A stretch of 64,000 nt of DNA from Eshraghiella sp964414835 (GCA_964414835.1 CAYPWY010000004.1:46407-110406); one strand, 5' to 3'; positions 9,665 through 17,896 are shown, counted from the first letter of the stretch. Notes: generated by a model from the sequence alone, not told the origin. Made by a program: numbers and translations.

Positions 9665-10348
9665 TTACTTTAATTTCAAAATTGCGTTGTAAGCCGCCTG
9701 CTGTTCTGCCGCCTTTTTGGTTCTTCCCGTACCTTCTCCCGCAACCTGTCCGTCAACAAGTACATTTACCTTAAATACCTTGCTGTGGTCAGGTCCGCTT
9801 TCGTCCACAAGCTCATACACCGGACCATCCTTATAGTCTGCCTGAACCATCTCCTGCAGTATGGACTTACTGTCCACAAAAAGCTTTTTACGGTCAATAT
9901 CGCTTAAAATATGGTCTCTCACAAATGTTCTGGCACATTCAATGCCTCCATCCCTGAAAATAGCACCCAGCAACGCTTCAAGTGCATCACTGGTAATGGA
10001 GTCCCTGAATCTGCCGCCGGTCATCTCTTCTCCCTTGCCAAGATATATCATATCGTTCAAGCCTATGTCCCTTGCGCAGATTGCAAGAGTAGGCTCACAG
10101 ACAATACTTGCCCTTAGCTTGGTCAGTTCTCCCTCCAGCTGCGTGGCATATTTTTCAAAAATATATTCGCTTACTGTAATTTCCAGCACCGCATCTCCCA
10201 AAAACTCCAGACGTTCATTATTATAGTGCTTGTCATGATGCACTTCGTTTCCGTATGAAGTGTGAGTCAGCGCCAGTTTCAAAAGATTTTTATCCTTAAA
10301 AGTATACCCTATTCTGTTTTCAAATTCTTTTAAGTTATCAGTTGACAT
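9665..10348 (-). CDS. rnc: Ribonuclease III
   Basis: A dsRNA endonuclease that processes rRNA precursors. The RIII signature ERLEFLGDAVLE and a second acidic catalytic site (DALEALLGAIFRDGG) lie in the N-terminal domain; a dsRNA-binding domain ends the protein (GTGRTKKAAEQQAAYNAI). The open frame extends 20 codons further upstream, but I start at MSTDNLKEF: AGGA precedes this ATG, the product is 227 residues like other RNase III, and the extra codons run through the acpP terminator hairpin. No independent strong promoter fits between that hairpin and the start. Confidence 0.95.
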   Translation of the reverse strand: MSTDNLKEFENRIGYTFKDKNLLKLALTHTSYGNEVHHDKHYNNERLEFLGDAVLEITVSEYIFEKYATQLEGELTKLRASIVCEPTLAICARDIGLNDMIYLGKGEEMTGGRFRDSITSDALEALLGAIFRDGGIECARTFVRDHILSDIDRKKLFVDSKSILQEMVQADYKDGPVYELVDESGPDHSKVFKVNVLVDGQVAGEGTGRTKKAAEQQAAYNAILKLK

Positions 10349-10367
10349 AATAAAATTCCTACTTACC

Positions 10368-10392
10368 ACAAAAAAGCCCATTGCTGGGCTTT
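10368..10392 (-). terminator. Intrinsic terminator between acpP and rnc
   Basis: On the minus strand AAAGCCCA-GCAA-TGGGCTTT is a perfect 8-bp stem with a 4-base loop followed by a T-rich tail. It lies 60 bases after the acpP stop and only 19 bases before the rnc start, so rnc is probably read by partial read-through. Confidence 0.8.
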
Positions 10393-10451
10393 CTTGTATT
10401 TGCTCCACAACCCTTGTTCAAGGGTAATTTCTTAATAGATATAATCCGGAC

Positions 10452-10682
10452 TTAGTTAAGTGCACTTTTAATCTGCTCAACAGCATCGGCAACTGTAACG
10501 ATTGACTCGGCAGCTTCGTTAGGAATTTCAATATCAAATTCCTCCTCGATTCCCATAATTATCTGGAATACATCAAGTGAATCTGCTCCCAAATCATCTA
10601 CAAAAGTTGTCTCCATTGTAATCTCATCAGCATCAATATTCAATACCTCTGCAATAATCTGCTGTATTTTTTCAAATTCCAT
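10452..10682 (-). CDS. acpP: Acyl carrier protein
   Basis: A 76-residue acidic four-helix protein that carries growing fatty acyl chains. The 4'-phosphopantetheine attachment serine is in GADSLDVFQII, near residue 36. It follows plsX by 31 bases, as in many Firmicutes, which couples the carrier to the phospholipid acyltransferase that draws on acyl-ACP. An intrinsic terminator lies 60 bases downstream. Confidence 0.97.
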   Translation of the reverse strand: MEFEKIQQIIAEVLNIDADEITMETTFVDDLGADSLDVFQIIMGIEEEFDIEIPNEAAESIVTVADAVEQIKSALN

Positions 10683-10713
10683 GACTAACCTTTCCTTTCT
10701 GTGAATTTAGTTA

Positions 10714-11724
10714 TTATTTTTCTGCAATGATGGATTGTCTGATTTTACCTGTGATATCTGCTTCCACAAAGGAAATACACTGGAAAATCGAATTTTTAAT
10801 TTCTTTTGCATCTGATGAACCATGAGACTTAATAACAAGTCCGTTAAGTCCAATCATAGGTGCTCCGCCGTATTCACTGGCATCATACTTCTTAAGTACC
10901 TGTTTCATTGAAGACTTTACAAGAAGCGCACCGAGTTTTCCTTTAAATGAGGAAAGCATACTGTGCTTCAGTTCCGACACAAGTGTCAGTCCAACGCCTT
11001 CAAACATCTTAAGTATACAATTTCCCACAAAGGCATCACACACAATTACATCGGCATAGCCGGCAGGAATCTCTTTTGCCTCAATACTTCCGATAAAATT
11101 AATGTCGGAACATTCTTTCAGAAGCGGGAAGGTCTCTTTCACAAGAGCATTGCCTTTCTCCTCCTCAGCGCCCACATTGACTATAGCTACTCTTGGGCTT
11201 TTGATGCCCATAACATTTTCCATATAAATGGAGCCCATTCTTGCAAACTTTACAAGATGGTCAGGTCTGGCATCAACATTAGCTCCGCAGTCAACCAAAA
11301 GTGCCGGTCCCTTCGCTGTAGGAAGCGCAGGTGCCAACGGAGGCCTGTCTATTCCTCTGATTCTTCCGACTATCAGTTGTCCGCCTACTAAAACCGCTCC
11401 GGTACTTCCTGCTGAAACGAACGCATCTGCTTCGCCATTCTTAACAAGATTAAGCGCAACCACCAATGAAGAATTTTTCTTTCTTCTGATTGCCATTACC
11501 GGCGGTTCTGCGGTTTCTATAATCTCTGTAGCATTGACTATAACAATCTTACTGCTGTCATAATCATATTTGTCAAGTTCCGCTTTTACGATAGCTTCAG
11601 GTCCGACAATTTTGACAATTACTTTGTCGCTTTCATTAACAGCCTGAACCGCTCCTTTGATAATTTCTACAGGAGCATTATCTCCTCCCATTGCATCAAG
11701 TGCAACTATTATCGGATTACTCAT
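10714..11724 (-). CDS. plsX: Phosphate acyltransferase PlsX
   Basis: A 336-residue soluble or peripheral enzyme that makes acyl-phosphate from acyl-ACP and phosphate, the donor for PlsY in phosphatidic acid synthesis. The family start VALDAMGGDNAP, the SAGSTGA loop and the DCGANVDARP motif are all visible. A TTCCTCC-type ribosome site (AGGAGGAA on the coding strand) precedes the ATG. The gene has its own promoter at 11764-11792 with a palindrome over the -10. In Bacillus the fapR-plsX operon is repressed by FapR; no fapR is present here. Confidence 0.96.
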   Translation of the reverse strand: MSNPIIVALDAMGGDNAPVEIIKGAVQAVNESDKVIVKIVGPEAIVKAELDKYDYDSSKIVIVNATEIIETAEPPVMAIRRKKNSSLVVALNLVKNGEADAFVSAGSTGAVLVGGQLIVGRIRGIDRPPLAPALPTAKGPALLVDCGANVDARPDHLVKFARMGSIYMENVMGIKSPRVAIVNVGAEEEKGNALVKETFPLLKECSDINFIGSIEAKEIPAGYADVIVCDAFVGNCILKMFEGVGLTLVSELKHSMLSSFKGKLGALLVKSSMKQVLKKYDASEYGGAPMIGLNGLVIKSHGSSDAKEIKNSIFQCISFVEADITGKIRQSIIAEK

Positions 11725-11754
11725 AAAAGTTCCTCCTAAACTAACCGTATGTGG

Positions 11755-11774
11755 TCTAGTGATAATATACTAGA
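11755..11774. promoter_or_regulatory. Palindrome over the plsX -10 region, candidate operator
   Basis: TCTAGT-8 bases-ACTAGA is a perfect 6-bp inverted repeat that encloses the -10 box of the plsX promoter. Position suggests a repressor site. It resembles the half-site rhythm of FapR operators (TTAGTA-5-TACTAA) but spacing and core differ, so the regulator is not identified. Confidence 0.5.
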
Positions 11775-11792
11775 AAAATGCATATAAATCAA
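11764..11792 (-). promoter_or_regulatory. Sigma-A-type promoter of plsX-acpP
   Basis: TTGATT (11787-11792), 17-base spacer, TATATT (11764-11769) on the minus strand, about 40 bases before the plsX start and downstream of the rpmF terminator. Two direct copies of CTGTTAAAAA lie just upstream (about 11796-11816). Confidence 0.6.
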
Positions 11793-11858
11793 CCATTTTT
11801 TAACAGTTTTTAACAGTATTGTAAACTTATTGCAACAATTATACTATCCACATAACGT

Positions 11859-11892
11859 AAAAAAGACCTTCCGTTTTGCCGAAAAGTCTTTT
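11859..11892 (-). terminator. Intrinsic terminator of yceD-rpmF
   Basis: Read on the minus strand the arms AAAAGACUUUUCG and CGGAAGGUCUUUU pair over 13 bp, two of them G-U, with a 6-base loop and a run of six T. It starts 6 bases after the rpmF stop. Confidence 0.85.
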
Positions 11893-11897
11893 CAGGA

Positions 11898-12077
11898 TTA
11901 CTCCTGTGCAAGTATTTCTTTCTTATTGTATGAGCCACAAGCCTTACAAACTCTGTGAGACATCATAAGAGCTCCGCACTTGCTGCACTTAACAAGATTA
12001 GGTGCGCTCATCTTCCAGTTAGCTCTTCTCATATCTCTATGAGACTTAGATGATTTGTTCTTTGGACAAATTGACAT
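11898..12077 (-). CDS. rpmF: 50S ribosomal protein L32
   Basis: A 59-residue basic ribosomal protein. The N-terminus MSICPKNKSSKSHRDMRRANWKM is typical and four cysteines (CSKCG and CKACG) form a zinc ribbon, so this is the C+ zinc-binding paralogue type. The start is the ATG at 12077 with AAGGAGG 8 bases before it; a GTG three codons earlier lies inside that ribosome site. It follows yceD by 48 bases and ends at a strong terminator, forming the conserved DUF177-L32 operon. Confidence 0.96.
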   Translation of the reverse strand: MSICPKNKSSKSHRDMRRANWKMSAPNLVKCSKCGALMMSHRVCKACGSYNKKEILAQE

Positions 12078-12125
12078 GGTATACACCTCCTTAATCTCCC
12101 TGCGTACAGGGCGTATCTTTCAATG

Positions 12126-12671
12126 TTATTTACTGAATTTTTTGAAAATATCACTTATAACCGACATTCTCGGGTCAGGCACAAAAGTGTCACAACCGCA
12201 AGTCTCTCTGTTGAGATTAATGCCGCATTTCCTGCAAAAACCTTTGCAGTCCTCACTGCACAGGTTTTTCATAGGAAGAGCCATTAAAATTTCAGAATAA
12301 AGCATTTTATCAATATCGATGATATATCCTTCGGCAAATGAAATATCATCCTCGTGATTCTCTGAATCAAAGTCCACATCCCTGTCAATCCAAAACTCCA
12401 CTGTTCTGTCAACCAAGTCAAGACATCTGTCACAGGGAATAGCCATAACAAGGCTTACACCGCCTTCAATATGTGCTTTATTTCTGCCGCATACGGTAAC
12501 CTTAAGGTCTATAGGCGCTTTCTCTACAATGCTGTAGGTTCCAAGCCTTGACTGAAAGGAATCCATATCAATGGCAACAGTGTAGCTCTCCGCCACCATT
12601 GCATCAGTTTTATCTGCAATACGGTTATATTGGACATTATTCTGAAAAAGCTCTGATAAATCAATAGTCAT
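12126..12671 (-). CDS. yceD: DUF177 protein, YceD/YlbN family (23S rRNA accumulation protein)
   Basis: A 181-residue DUF177 protein. The family is almost always next to rpmF, and in E. coli YceD is linked to 23S rRNA accumulation. Seen here: an acidic middle (DVDFDSENHEDD) and a C-terminal cysteine cluster, CSEDCKGFCRKCG followed by CGC, that could bind a metal as reported for Firmicute members. I start at MTIDLSEL (ATG 12671), with AGGTGG 5 bases before it; the GTG three codons upstream overlaps that site. Transcribed from a consensus promoter with a hairpin leader. Confidence 0.92.
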   Translation of the reverse strand: MTIDLSELFQNNVQYNRIADKTDAMVAESYTVAIDMDSFQSRLGTYSIVEKAPIDLKVTVCGRNKAHIEGGVSLVMAIPCDRCLDLVDRTVEFWIDRDVDFDSENHEDDISFAEGYIIDIDKMLYSEILMALPMKNLCSEDCKGFCRKCGINLNRETCGCDTFVPDPRMSVISDIFKKFSK

Positions 12672-12697
12672 TATGTCCACCTGCCTGTTTACAGTCT

Positions 12698-12769
12698 AAT
12701 ACAGGTGCGAAGCTTATCCTTCAATGGCGCTCTGGACCAATGGAAGCTTAATTTACGCACACCTGTATT
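12698..12769 (-). promoter_or_regulatory. Hairpin leader of yceD-rpmF
   Basis: AATACAGGTG (12698-12707) and CACCTGTATT (12760-12769) are perfect inverted repeats enclosing a second stem built on two AAGCTT copies and CCATTG-type repeats. The predicted start of transcription (about 12763) lies in the 5' arm, so nearly the whole leader of about 90 bases would fold, leaving only the ribosome site free. No U-tract follows, so it is not a simple terminator. Candidate ribosomal protein or stability leader. Confidence 0.5.
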
Positions 12770-12798
12770 ATTATACTAACGACCTATATGTTTGTCAA
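12770..12798 (-). promoter_or_regulatory. Consensus sigma-A promoter of yceD-rpmF
   Basis: Exact TTGACA (12793-12798), 17-base spacer, exact TATAAT (12770-12775) on the minus strand. It is the best housekeeping promoter in the window, fitting a ribosomal protein operon, and separates yceD-rpmF from ackA. Confidence 0.85.
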
Positions 12799-12817
12799 AC
12801 ATTTTTTATAAAAAAGT

Positions 12818-14011
12818 TTACCGGATAAGCGCTACGGTTTCTCTTGCTATAGCAAGTTCCTCGTTGGTCGGAATCACAAGAAGCTTAACCTTGGAATCAG
12901 GAGTTGAAATCATTACTTCCTCTCCTCTGACCTTATTGGCTTCCTTATCAAGTGTTATACCGAGGTATTCAATATTATTGTATATACCTTCGCGAACTCT
13001 GTAATCGTTCTCACCAACACCTGCCGTGAATACTATGGCATCCACGCCATCCATGGCAGCCACATAAGAACCTATATATTTAGATACATTATAACAAAAA
13101 GTTTCCAAGGCTCCGGCGGCATACTTATTGCCTTCCTCTTCCGCCTTCCACAAATCCCTGAAATCACTGGACAATCTCTTGGACATACCGTATACGCCGG
13201 ATTCCTTGTTAAGAATCCTCATAACCTCAGCAATCTCTATATTTTCTTTGTTGGCAATAAATTCAATTACGGAAGGGTCAATATCGCCGCATCGTGTTCC
13301 CATAATAAGTCCCTCAAGTGGTGTAAGTCCCATTGACGTATCTATACATTTACCGTACTTAACTGCCGAAAGCGATGCCCCGTTTCCCAGATGGCATACG
13401 ATAGTTTTAAGTTCCTCATATGGTCTATTAAGAATTTCCGCAGCTCTCTTGGATACATAGCTGTGGCTTGTTCCATGGAATCCGTATCTTCTTAACTTGT
13501 ATTTCTCATAGTATTCATATGGAAGACCATACATATATGCCTTAGGCGGCATAGTCTGATGGAATGCGGTATCAAAAACAGCCACCATCGGTACACCGGG
13601 CATAAGCTCCTGACATGCATTTATTCCTATAAGATTAGCAGGATTGTGCAATGGCGCAAGGTCATTACATTCCTCAATAGCTGCTTTGACATCATCATCA
13701 ATAATAACAGAAGCCGTAAACTTCTCGCCTCCATGAACAACCCTGTGCCCCACAGCGTCAACCTGACTAAGCGATTTGATTACTCCTGTTTTCTCATTCA
13801 TCAACGCCTCAAGAACATACTGTATAGCTTCTGTATGTGTAGGCATGTCCTTAAATGCAGTCTCCTTATCCCCGTTATTAGGCGCATAGCTGATTCTTCC
13901 GTCTATACCTATACGCTCGCATATACCTTTTGCAAGCACATTCTCTGTCTCTGAATCAATAAGCTGGAATTTCAAAGAAGAACTTCCGCAGTTTAATACC
14001 AAAATATTCAT
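12818..14011 (-). CDS. ackA: Acetate kinase
   Basis: A 397-residue ASKHA kinase making ATP and acetate from acetyl-phosphate and ADP, the energy-yielding last step of acetate fermentation. Motifs: N-terminal LNCGSSSLKFQL, CHLGNGAS, GFHGTSH and TAGVGEN. I start at the ATG at 14011 (MNILVLNC) with AAAGGA upstream; the longer frame adds 14 codons without a ribosome site. A small GC-rich stem-loop (about 14013-14050) lies between pta and this start. pta is 81 bases upstream on the same strand, so the Pta-AckA pathway is complete. Confidence 0.97.
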   Translation of the reverse strand: MNILVLNCGSSSLKFQLIDSETENVLAKGICERIGIDGRISYAPNNGDKETAFKDMPTHTEAIQYVLEALMNEKTGVIKSLSQVDAVGHRVVHGGEKFTASVIIDDDVKAAIEECNDLAPLHNPANLIGINACQELMPGVPMVAVFDTAFHQTMPPKAYMYGLPYEYYEKYKLRRYGFHGTSHSYVSKRAAEILNRPYEELKTIVCHLGNGASLSAVKYGKCIDTSMGLTPLEGLIMGTRCGDIDPSVIEFIANKENIEIAEVMRILNKESGVYGMSKRLSSDFRDLWKAEEEGNKYAAGALETFCYNVSKYIGSYVAAMDGVDAIVFTAGVGENDYRVREGIYNNIEYLGITLDKEANKVRGEEVMISTPDSKVKLLVIPTNEELAIARETVALIR

Positions 14012-14092
14012 ATATTCCTTTCCACCGCAGGCGGATACGCCGTCTGTGGACACACATAATTACTTATTGTTACTGAAATTATAAAACAATCA

Positions 14093-15091
14093 TTATATTC
14101 CAAGCTGTGACTGTACCGCAGTCAATGCAACAACCCCAACAATATCCTTCGGTGAGCATCCCCTTGAAAGGTCATTGACAGGTCTTGCTATGCCTTGGGT
14201 TACCGGACCGTAAGCTTCCGCCTTGGCAAGTCTGTGCACCAGCTTGTAGCCTATATTACCTGCATCAAGGTCAGGGAAAATAAGTACATTCGCCTTGCCT
14301 GCCACAGGACTGTCAGGTGCTTTAAGAGCTCCCACTTCCGGCACAATTGCCGCATCAAGCTGCATTTCTCCGTCAAGCTTAATATCAGGTGCCATTTCCT
14401 TTGCAAGCTTAACCGCATTGGTAATCTTGTCAATATCAGGATGTCTGGCGCTTCCCATTGTGGAGTGGGATAAAAGAGCTACAACAGGCTCTTTCTCAAC
14501 CAGCTTTGAAAAAGAACGTGCTGAATCCACTGCAATAGCCGCAAGTCTTTCCGAATCAGGATTCTGTTCAAGTCCGCAGTCACCGAACAGGAATGTTCCA
14601 TCAGCTCCCAAATCACAATCAGGTACTACCATTATAAAAAACGCAGACACAAGCTTAACACCCGGTTTAGCCTTCACAAGCTGCAATGCCGGTCTTAATG
14701 TGTTGGCTGTGGAATGACATGCGCCCGAAACAACTCCGTCAGCTTCGTTCTCCCTAAGCATCATACATGCATAGTACACATAATCTGTGGTCAGAAGCTC
14801 CTTCGCCTCCTCCGGAGTCATACCCTTCATTCTCCTGAGCTCCACTAAATCCGCTATGTATTTGTCAAGTTTATCCGATGTAACAGGGTCAATTATATTG
14901 ATTCCGCTTATATCCAATCCCTGTGCATTGGCCTCTATATCTTCCGGTGTAGCGATTACTGTTAAATCCGCTATATCTTCCTGTACTATCTGAACAGCCG
15001 CTTCCCATATTCTCCTATCCATTCCTTCGGGAAGGACTATTTTTTTCTTATCAGCCTTGGCCTTAGCTTTGATTTCATCAATAAATGCCAT
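14093..15091 (-). CDS. pta: Phosphate acetyltransferase
   Basis: A 332-residue short-form Pta that makes acetyl-phosphate from acetyl-CoA and phosphate. The protein has the PTA_PTB fold only (IVLPEGMDRRI at the start, SGACHSTANTLRPALQ and HSTMGSARHPD in the core), without the N-terminal regulatory domains of E. coli Pta. I start at MAFIDEI (ATG 15091), with GAAAGGG upstream; the longer start lacks a ribosome site. It heads the pta-ackA operon behind a promoter at 15139-15167 and is divergent from tmcAL. Confidence 0.96.
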   Translation of the reverse strand: MAFIDEIKAKAKADKKKIVLPEGMDRRIWEAAVQIVQEDIADLTVIATPEDIEANAQGLDISGINIIDPVTSDKLDKYIADLVELRRMKGMTPEEAKELLTTDYVYYACMMLRENEADGVVSGACHSTANTLRPALQLVKAKPGVKLVSAFFIMVVPDCDLGADGTFLFGDCGLEQNPDSERLAAIAVDSARSFSKLVEKEPVVALLSHSTMGSARHPDIDKITNAVKLAKEMAPDIKLDGEMQLDAAIVPEVGALKAPDSPVAGKANVLIFPDLDAGNIGYKLVHRLAKAEAYGPVTQGIARPVNDLSRGCSPKDIVGVVALTAVQSQLGI

Positions 15092-15138
15092 ATTATATAC
15101 CCTTTCTGTAAAATTATCCATAATAAATTATTAATAAT

Positions 15139-15167
15139 ATTATAAACTGTTTGTCCATCAGATACAA
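15139..15167 (-). promoter_or_regulatory. Probable promoter of pta-ackA
   Basis: TTGTAT (15162-15167), 17-base spacer, TATAAT (15139-15144) on the minus strand, about 48 bases before the pta start. The -10 is exact, the -35 matches three of six. The rest of the divergent gap to tmcAL is AT-rich; a plus-strand TATAAT sits at about 15216 but without a clear -35. Confidence 0.55.
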
Positions 15168-15266
15168 GAAAAAATATTGTCAATTTGCATAACTTTGTTT
15201 AAAATATATTCAGTATAATATACTTTTTTCCATAAAATAAAAATAATGTCAATGAAAGGACTGCCA

Positions 15267-16502
15267 ATGAACACTGTAGGAATAATTGCCGAATACAATC
15301 CTTGCCATAACGGACACAAATATCATATAGAAGAAAGCCGTAAACGCACCAATGCCGACTGTGTGGTTTCCATAATCAGCGGCAGCTTTGTCCAGCGCGG
15401 AGCGCCTGCCGTGGCAGACAAATTCACCCGCACCCGGTGCGCCCTTCTGTCCGGTGCGGATTTGGTAATTGAACTTCCTGTAGTATATTCCACCGGAAAC
15501 GCTGAGCTTTTTGCTTCCGGAGCTGTCAATATACTTGATAAGCTTGGCGGTATCTCCCACATATCATTCGGAAGCGAATGTGACAATTTGGAAATTCTTG
15601 ATAAGCTTGCACAGGTTCTTGCATTTGAGAGCCAGACCTTCCAATCACTTTTAAAAAAATATATTGCCACAGGTATAGGTATGCCGGCGGCAAGGCAGGC
15701 AGCTCTTGCAAAAATCCTTAATATGCCTGAAATCACCGCCATAATCGGCTCACCCAACAATATTCTTGCCATAGAGTATCTGAAGGCTTTAAAACGGTTT
15801 AACAGCAAAATCACTGCCGTAAATATAATGCGGAAAAATAATTCATACCATGACAAAAACCTTACAGGCTCCATATCAAGTGCGACTGCCATCAGAGAGC
15901 TTATTGAAAGGGGCAATTTCTGTGACGTTCAATATGCCATACCGAAAGCTGCCTATGATGTTTTTCAGGATATATACAAAAAAACATTTCCGATTAATGC
16001 CAATGACTGCTCCATTCTTTTAGACTATGCCGTGACCGATAAATTTAATGAACTGTCCGGTTACAGCGATGTAGGTGAGTCTCTTGCCAATAAAATACGT
16101 TTATATTTCAGCAACGCAGAAAAATCCTACCGTTGGAATGATATTGCAATGGCACTGAAATCCAGAGACCTGACTTATACAAGAGTATGCCGCGGGCTCA
16201 TTCACATACTTTTAGGTATCGACAGTGAATTTATCACATCCGTAAGAAATGCAGGCTTCCCTTCATATGTAAGAATATTGGGATTCAATGAAAAAGGCAG
16301 GGAATTTTTATCCTGCGCCAAAAAAGACAGCCTGATTCCCATTATTTCAAACTGCAGTGATGACTATAATAAATTGGACACTATGCAGAAGCTTTTGTTT
16401 GAATATGACATAAAAGCCACAAGAATATACAATAATATTGTATATTCCCGTTACGGAATACGATTAAAGGACGACTATAGGTGCCGCCCTTTAATGTATT
16501 GA
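15267..16502 (+). CDS. tmcAL: tRNA(Met) cytidine acetate ligase TmcAL (YlbM family)
   Basis: A 411-residue nucleotidyltransferase-fold protein. The N-terminal GIIAEYNPCHNGHKYH carries the HxGH-type ATP-binding motif, followed by SGSFVQRG and DLVIELP, all diagnostic for the YlbM/TmcAL family. In B. subtilis this enzyme activates acetate with ATP to make ac4C34 in the elongator tRNA-Met. The start is the ATG at 15267 with AAAGGA 6 bases before it; an in-frame ATG 7 codons earlier has no ribosome site. It is divergent from pta-ackA, the acetate-producing pathway. Confidence 0.93.
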   Translation: MNTVGIIAEYNPCHNGHKYHIEESRKRTNADCVVSIISGSFVQRGAPAVADKFTRTRCALLSGADLVIELPVVYSTGNAELFASGAVNILDKLGGISHISFGSECDNLEILDKLAQVLAFESQTFQSLLKKYIATGIGMPAARQAALAKILNMPEITAIIGSPNNILAIEYLKALKRFNSKITAVNIMRKNNSYHDKNLTGSISSATAIRELIERGNFCDVQYAIPKAAYDVFQDIYKKTFPINANDCSILLDYAVTDKFNELSGYSDVGESLANKIRLYFSNAEKSYRWNDIAMALKSRDLTYTRVCRGLIHILLGIDSEFITSVRNAGFPSYVRILGFNEKGREFLSCAKKDSLIPIISNCSDDYNKLDTMQKLLFEYDIKATRIYNNIVYSRYGIRLKDDYRCRPLMY

Positions 16503-16508
16503 TGCTTA

Positions 16509-16523
16509 AACTGATTATCAGTT
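16509..16523. repeat. Short perfect palindrome between convergent tmcAL and UPF0210 genes
   Basis: AACTGAT-T-ATCAGTT is a 7-1-7 inverted repeat 7 bases after the tmcAL stop, with a further copy of ATCAGTT at about 16531. There is no U-tract, so it is at most a weak terminator. Confidence 0.35.
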
Positions 16524-16531
16524 AATCATTA

Positions 16532-17896
16532 TCAGTTCTTAAAGCTGTGTATCGGCGCAGGTATTCTTCCTCCCCTGTTGACAAATGTACTGCAGTCGAA
16601 GGTGTTTACAGGCATTACGGGTGCATATCCCAGCAGTCCGCCAAACTCTACCACATCTCCGGCTTTTTTGCCATAAGCAGGAATAATTCTCACCGCTGTT
16701 GTTTTCTGGTTAACCATTCCGATTGCCGCTTCGTCTGCAATTATGCCTGCTATTGTTTCCGCCTTGGTATCCCCCGGAATAGCAATCATATCAAGTCCAA
16801 CTGAGCACACACAGGTCATGGCTTCCAGCTTTTCTATTGTAAGGGAGCCTTCCTTAACCGCATCAATCATTCCCTGGTCTTCACTTACGGGAATAAACGC
16901 TCCGCTTAAACCACCTACATATGACGACGCCATAACACCGCCCTTTTTGACTTGGTCGTTAAGCAATGCCAAGGCTGCCGTTGTTCCCGGTGCACCGGCT
17001 CTTTCAAGCCCGATTGCCTCCAAAATCTCGGCAACGGAATCTCCGATTGCCGGTGTAGGTGCCAATGACAAGTCTATAATTCCAAATGGTATTCCAAGAC
17101 GTTTGGATGCCTCCTGTGCAACAAGCTGTCCCACTCTGGTTATCTTAAATGCCGTCTTTTTGATAGTTTCACAAAGCTCCTCAAAATCAGCGTTTTGCAG
17201 ATTTTGCAGTGCATATTTTACCACGCCCGGACCGCTGACGCCCACATTGATTATGGCATCGGCTTCTGATACACCGTGAAAGGCCCCGGCCATAAAAGGA
17301 TTGTCATCAGGAGCATTGCAGAGCGCCACGAATTTAGCGCAGCCCAGTGAATCGTTATCTTTTGTTATTCTGGCTGTTTCCTTAATTATATCCCCCAAAA
17401 GCCTTACCGCATCCATATTTATTCCGGTCTTTGTGGAACCTACGTTTACGGAGCTGCATATAAGCTCTGTCTCTGCCAATGCTTTAGGAATGGAGCGAAG
17501 CAACAGCTCATCACTTTTGGTCATACCTTTACTTACAATAGCTGAATAACCGCCTATAAAATTCACACCCACATGATGCGCAGCTTTATCAAGCACCTTG
17601 GCTATCTCAACATAATCATCAGGAGTTCTGCACACAGACTGACCAACCATAGCTATGGGAGTTATTGATATTCTTTTATTAACGATAGGAATGCCAAACT
17701 CTTTTTCAATGTCCTGTCCTGTCTTAACCAAGTCTTTTGCAAGCGTTGTTATTTTGGTATATATGTTGTTCTTGACTTTCTCAAGGTCACTGTCAGCGCA
17801 ATCCAATAGATTGATACCCATGGTTATTGTCCGGACATCAAGATTTTCTTTTTCTATCATTGCATTGGTTTCATTAACTTCGTATATATTGATCAT
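16532..17896 (-). CDS. UPF0210 / DUF711 family protein (PFL family)
   Basis: A 454-residue member of UPF0210, a conserved family of unknown function with a glycyl-radical-enzyme-like (PFL) barrel. Seen: INLLDCADSD and SVNVGSTKTGINMDA in the N-terminal half, GVSGPGVVKYAL in the middle and a C-terminal AIPGDTKAETIAGIIADE segment. There is no obvious glycyl-radical motif (RVxGY). It is 17 bases downstream of the UPF0237 ACT-domain gene; the two families are commonly adjacent, so the ACT protein is probably its amino-acid sensor. Function unknown. Confidence 0.9.
   Translation of the reverse strand: MINIYEVNETNAMIEKENLDVRTITMGINLLDCADSDLEKVKNNIYTKITTLAKDLVKTGQDIEKEFGIPIVNKRISITPIAMVGQSVCRTPDDYVEIAKVLDKAAHHVGVNFIGGYSAIVSKGMTKSDELLLRSIPKALAETELICSSVNVGSTKTGINMDAVRLLGDIIKETARITKDNDSLGCAKFVALCNAPDDNPFMAGAFHGVSEADAIINVGVSGPGVVKYALQNLQNADFEELCETIKKTAFKITRVGQLVAQEASKRLGIPFGIIDLSLAPTPAIGDSVAEILEAIGLERAGAPGTTAALALLNDQVKKGGVMASSYVGGLSGAFIPVSEDQGMIDAVKEGSLTIEKLEAMTCVCSVGLDMIAIPGDTKAETIAGIIADEAAIGMVNQKTTAVRIIPAYGKKAGDVVEFGGLLGYAPVMPVNTFDCSTFVNRGGRIPAPIHSFKN

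Noticed and set aside
10349..10408. Longer RNase III N-terminus
   Set aside because: The extra codons include the acpP terminator hairpin and no ribosome site precedes them.
11755..11774. FapR operator at plsX
   Set aside because: Spacing and centre differ from the FapR consensus and no fapR gene is present; kept only as an unassigned palindrome.
15323..15916. 197-codon minus-strand frame inside tmcAL
   Set aside because: Antisense to a well-supported gene; no ribosome site or family resemblance.
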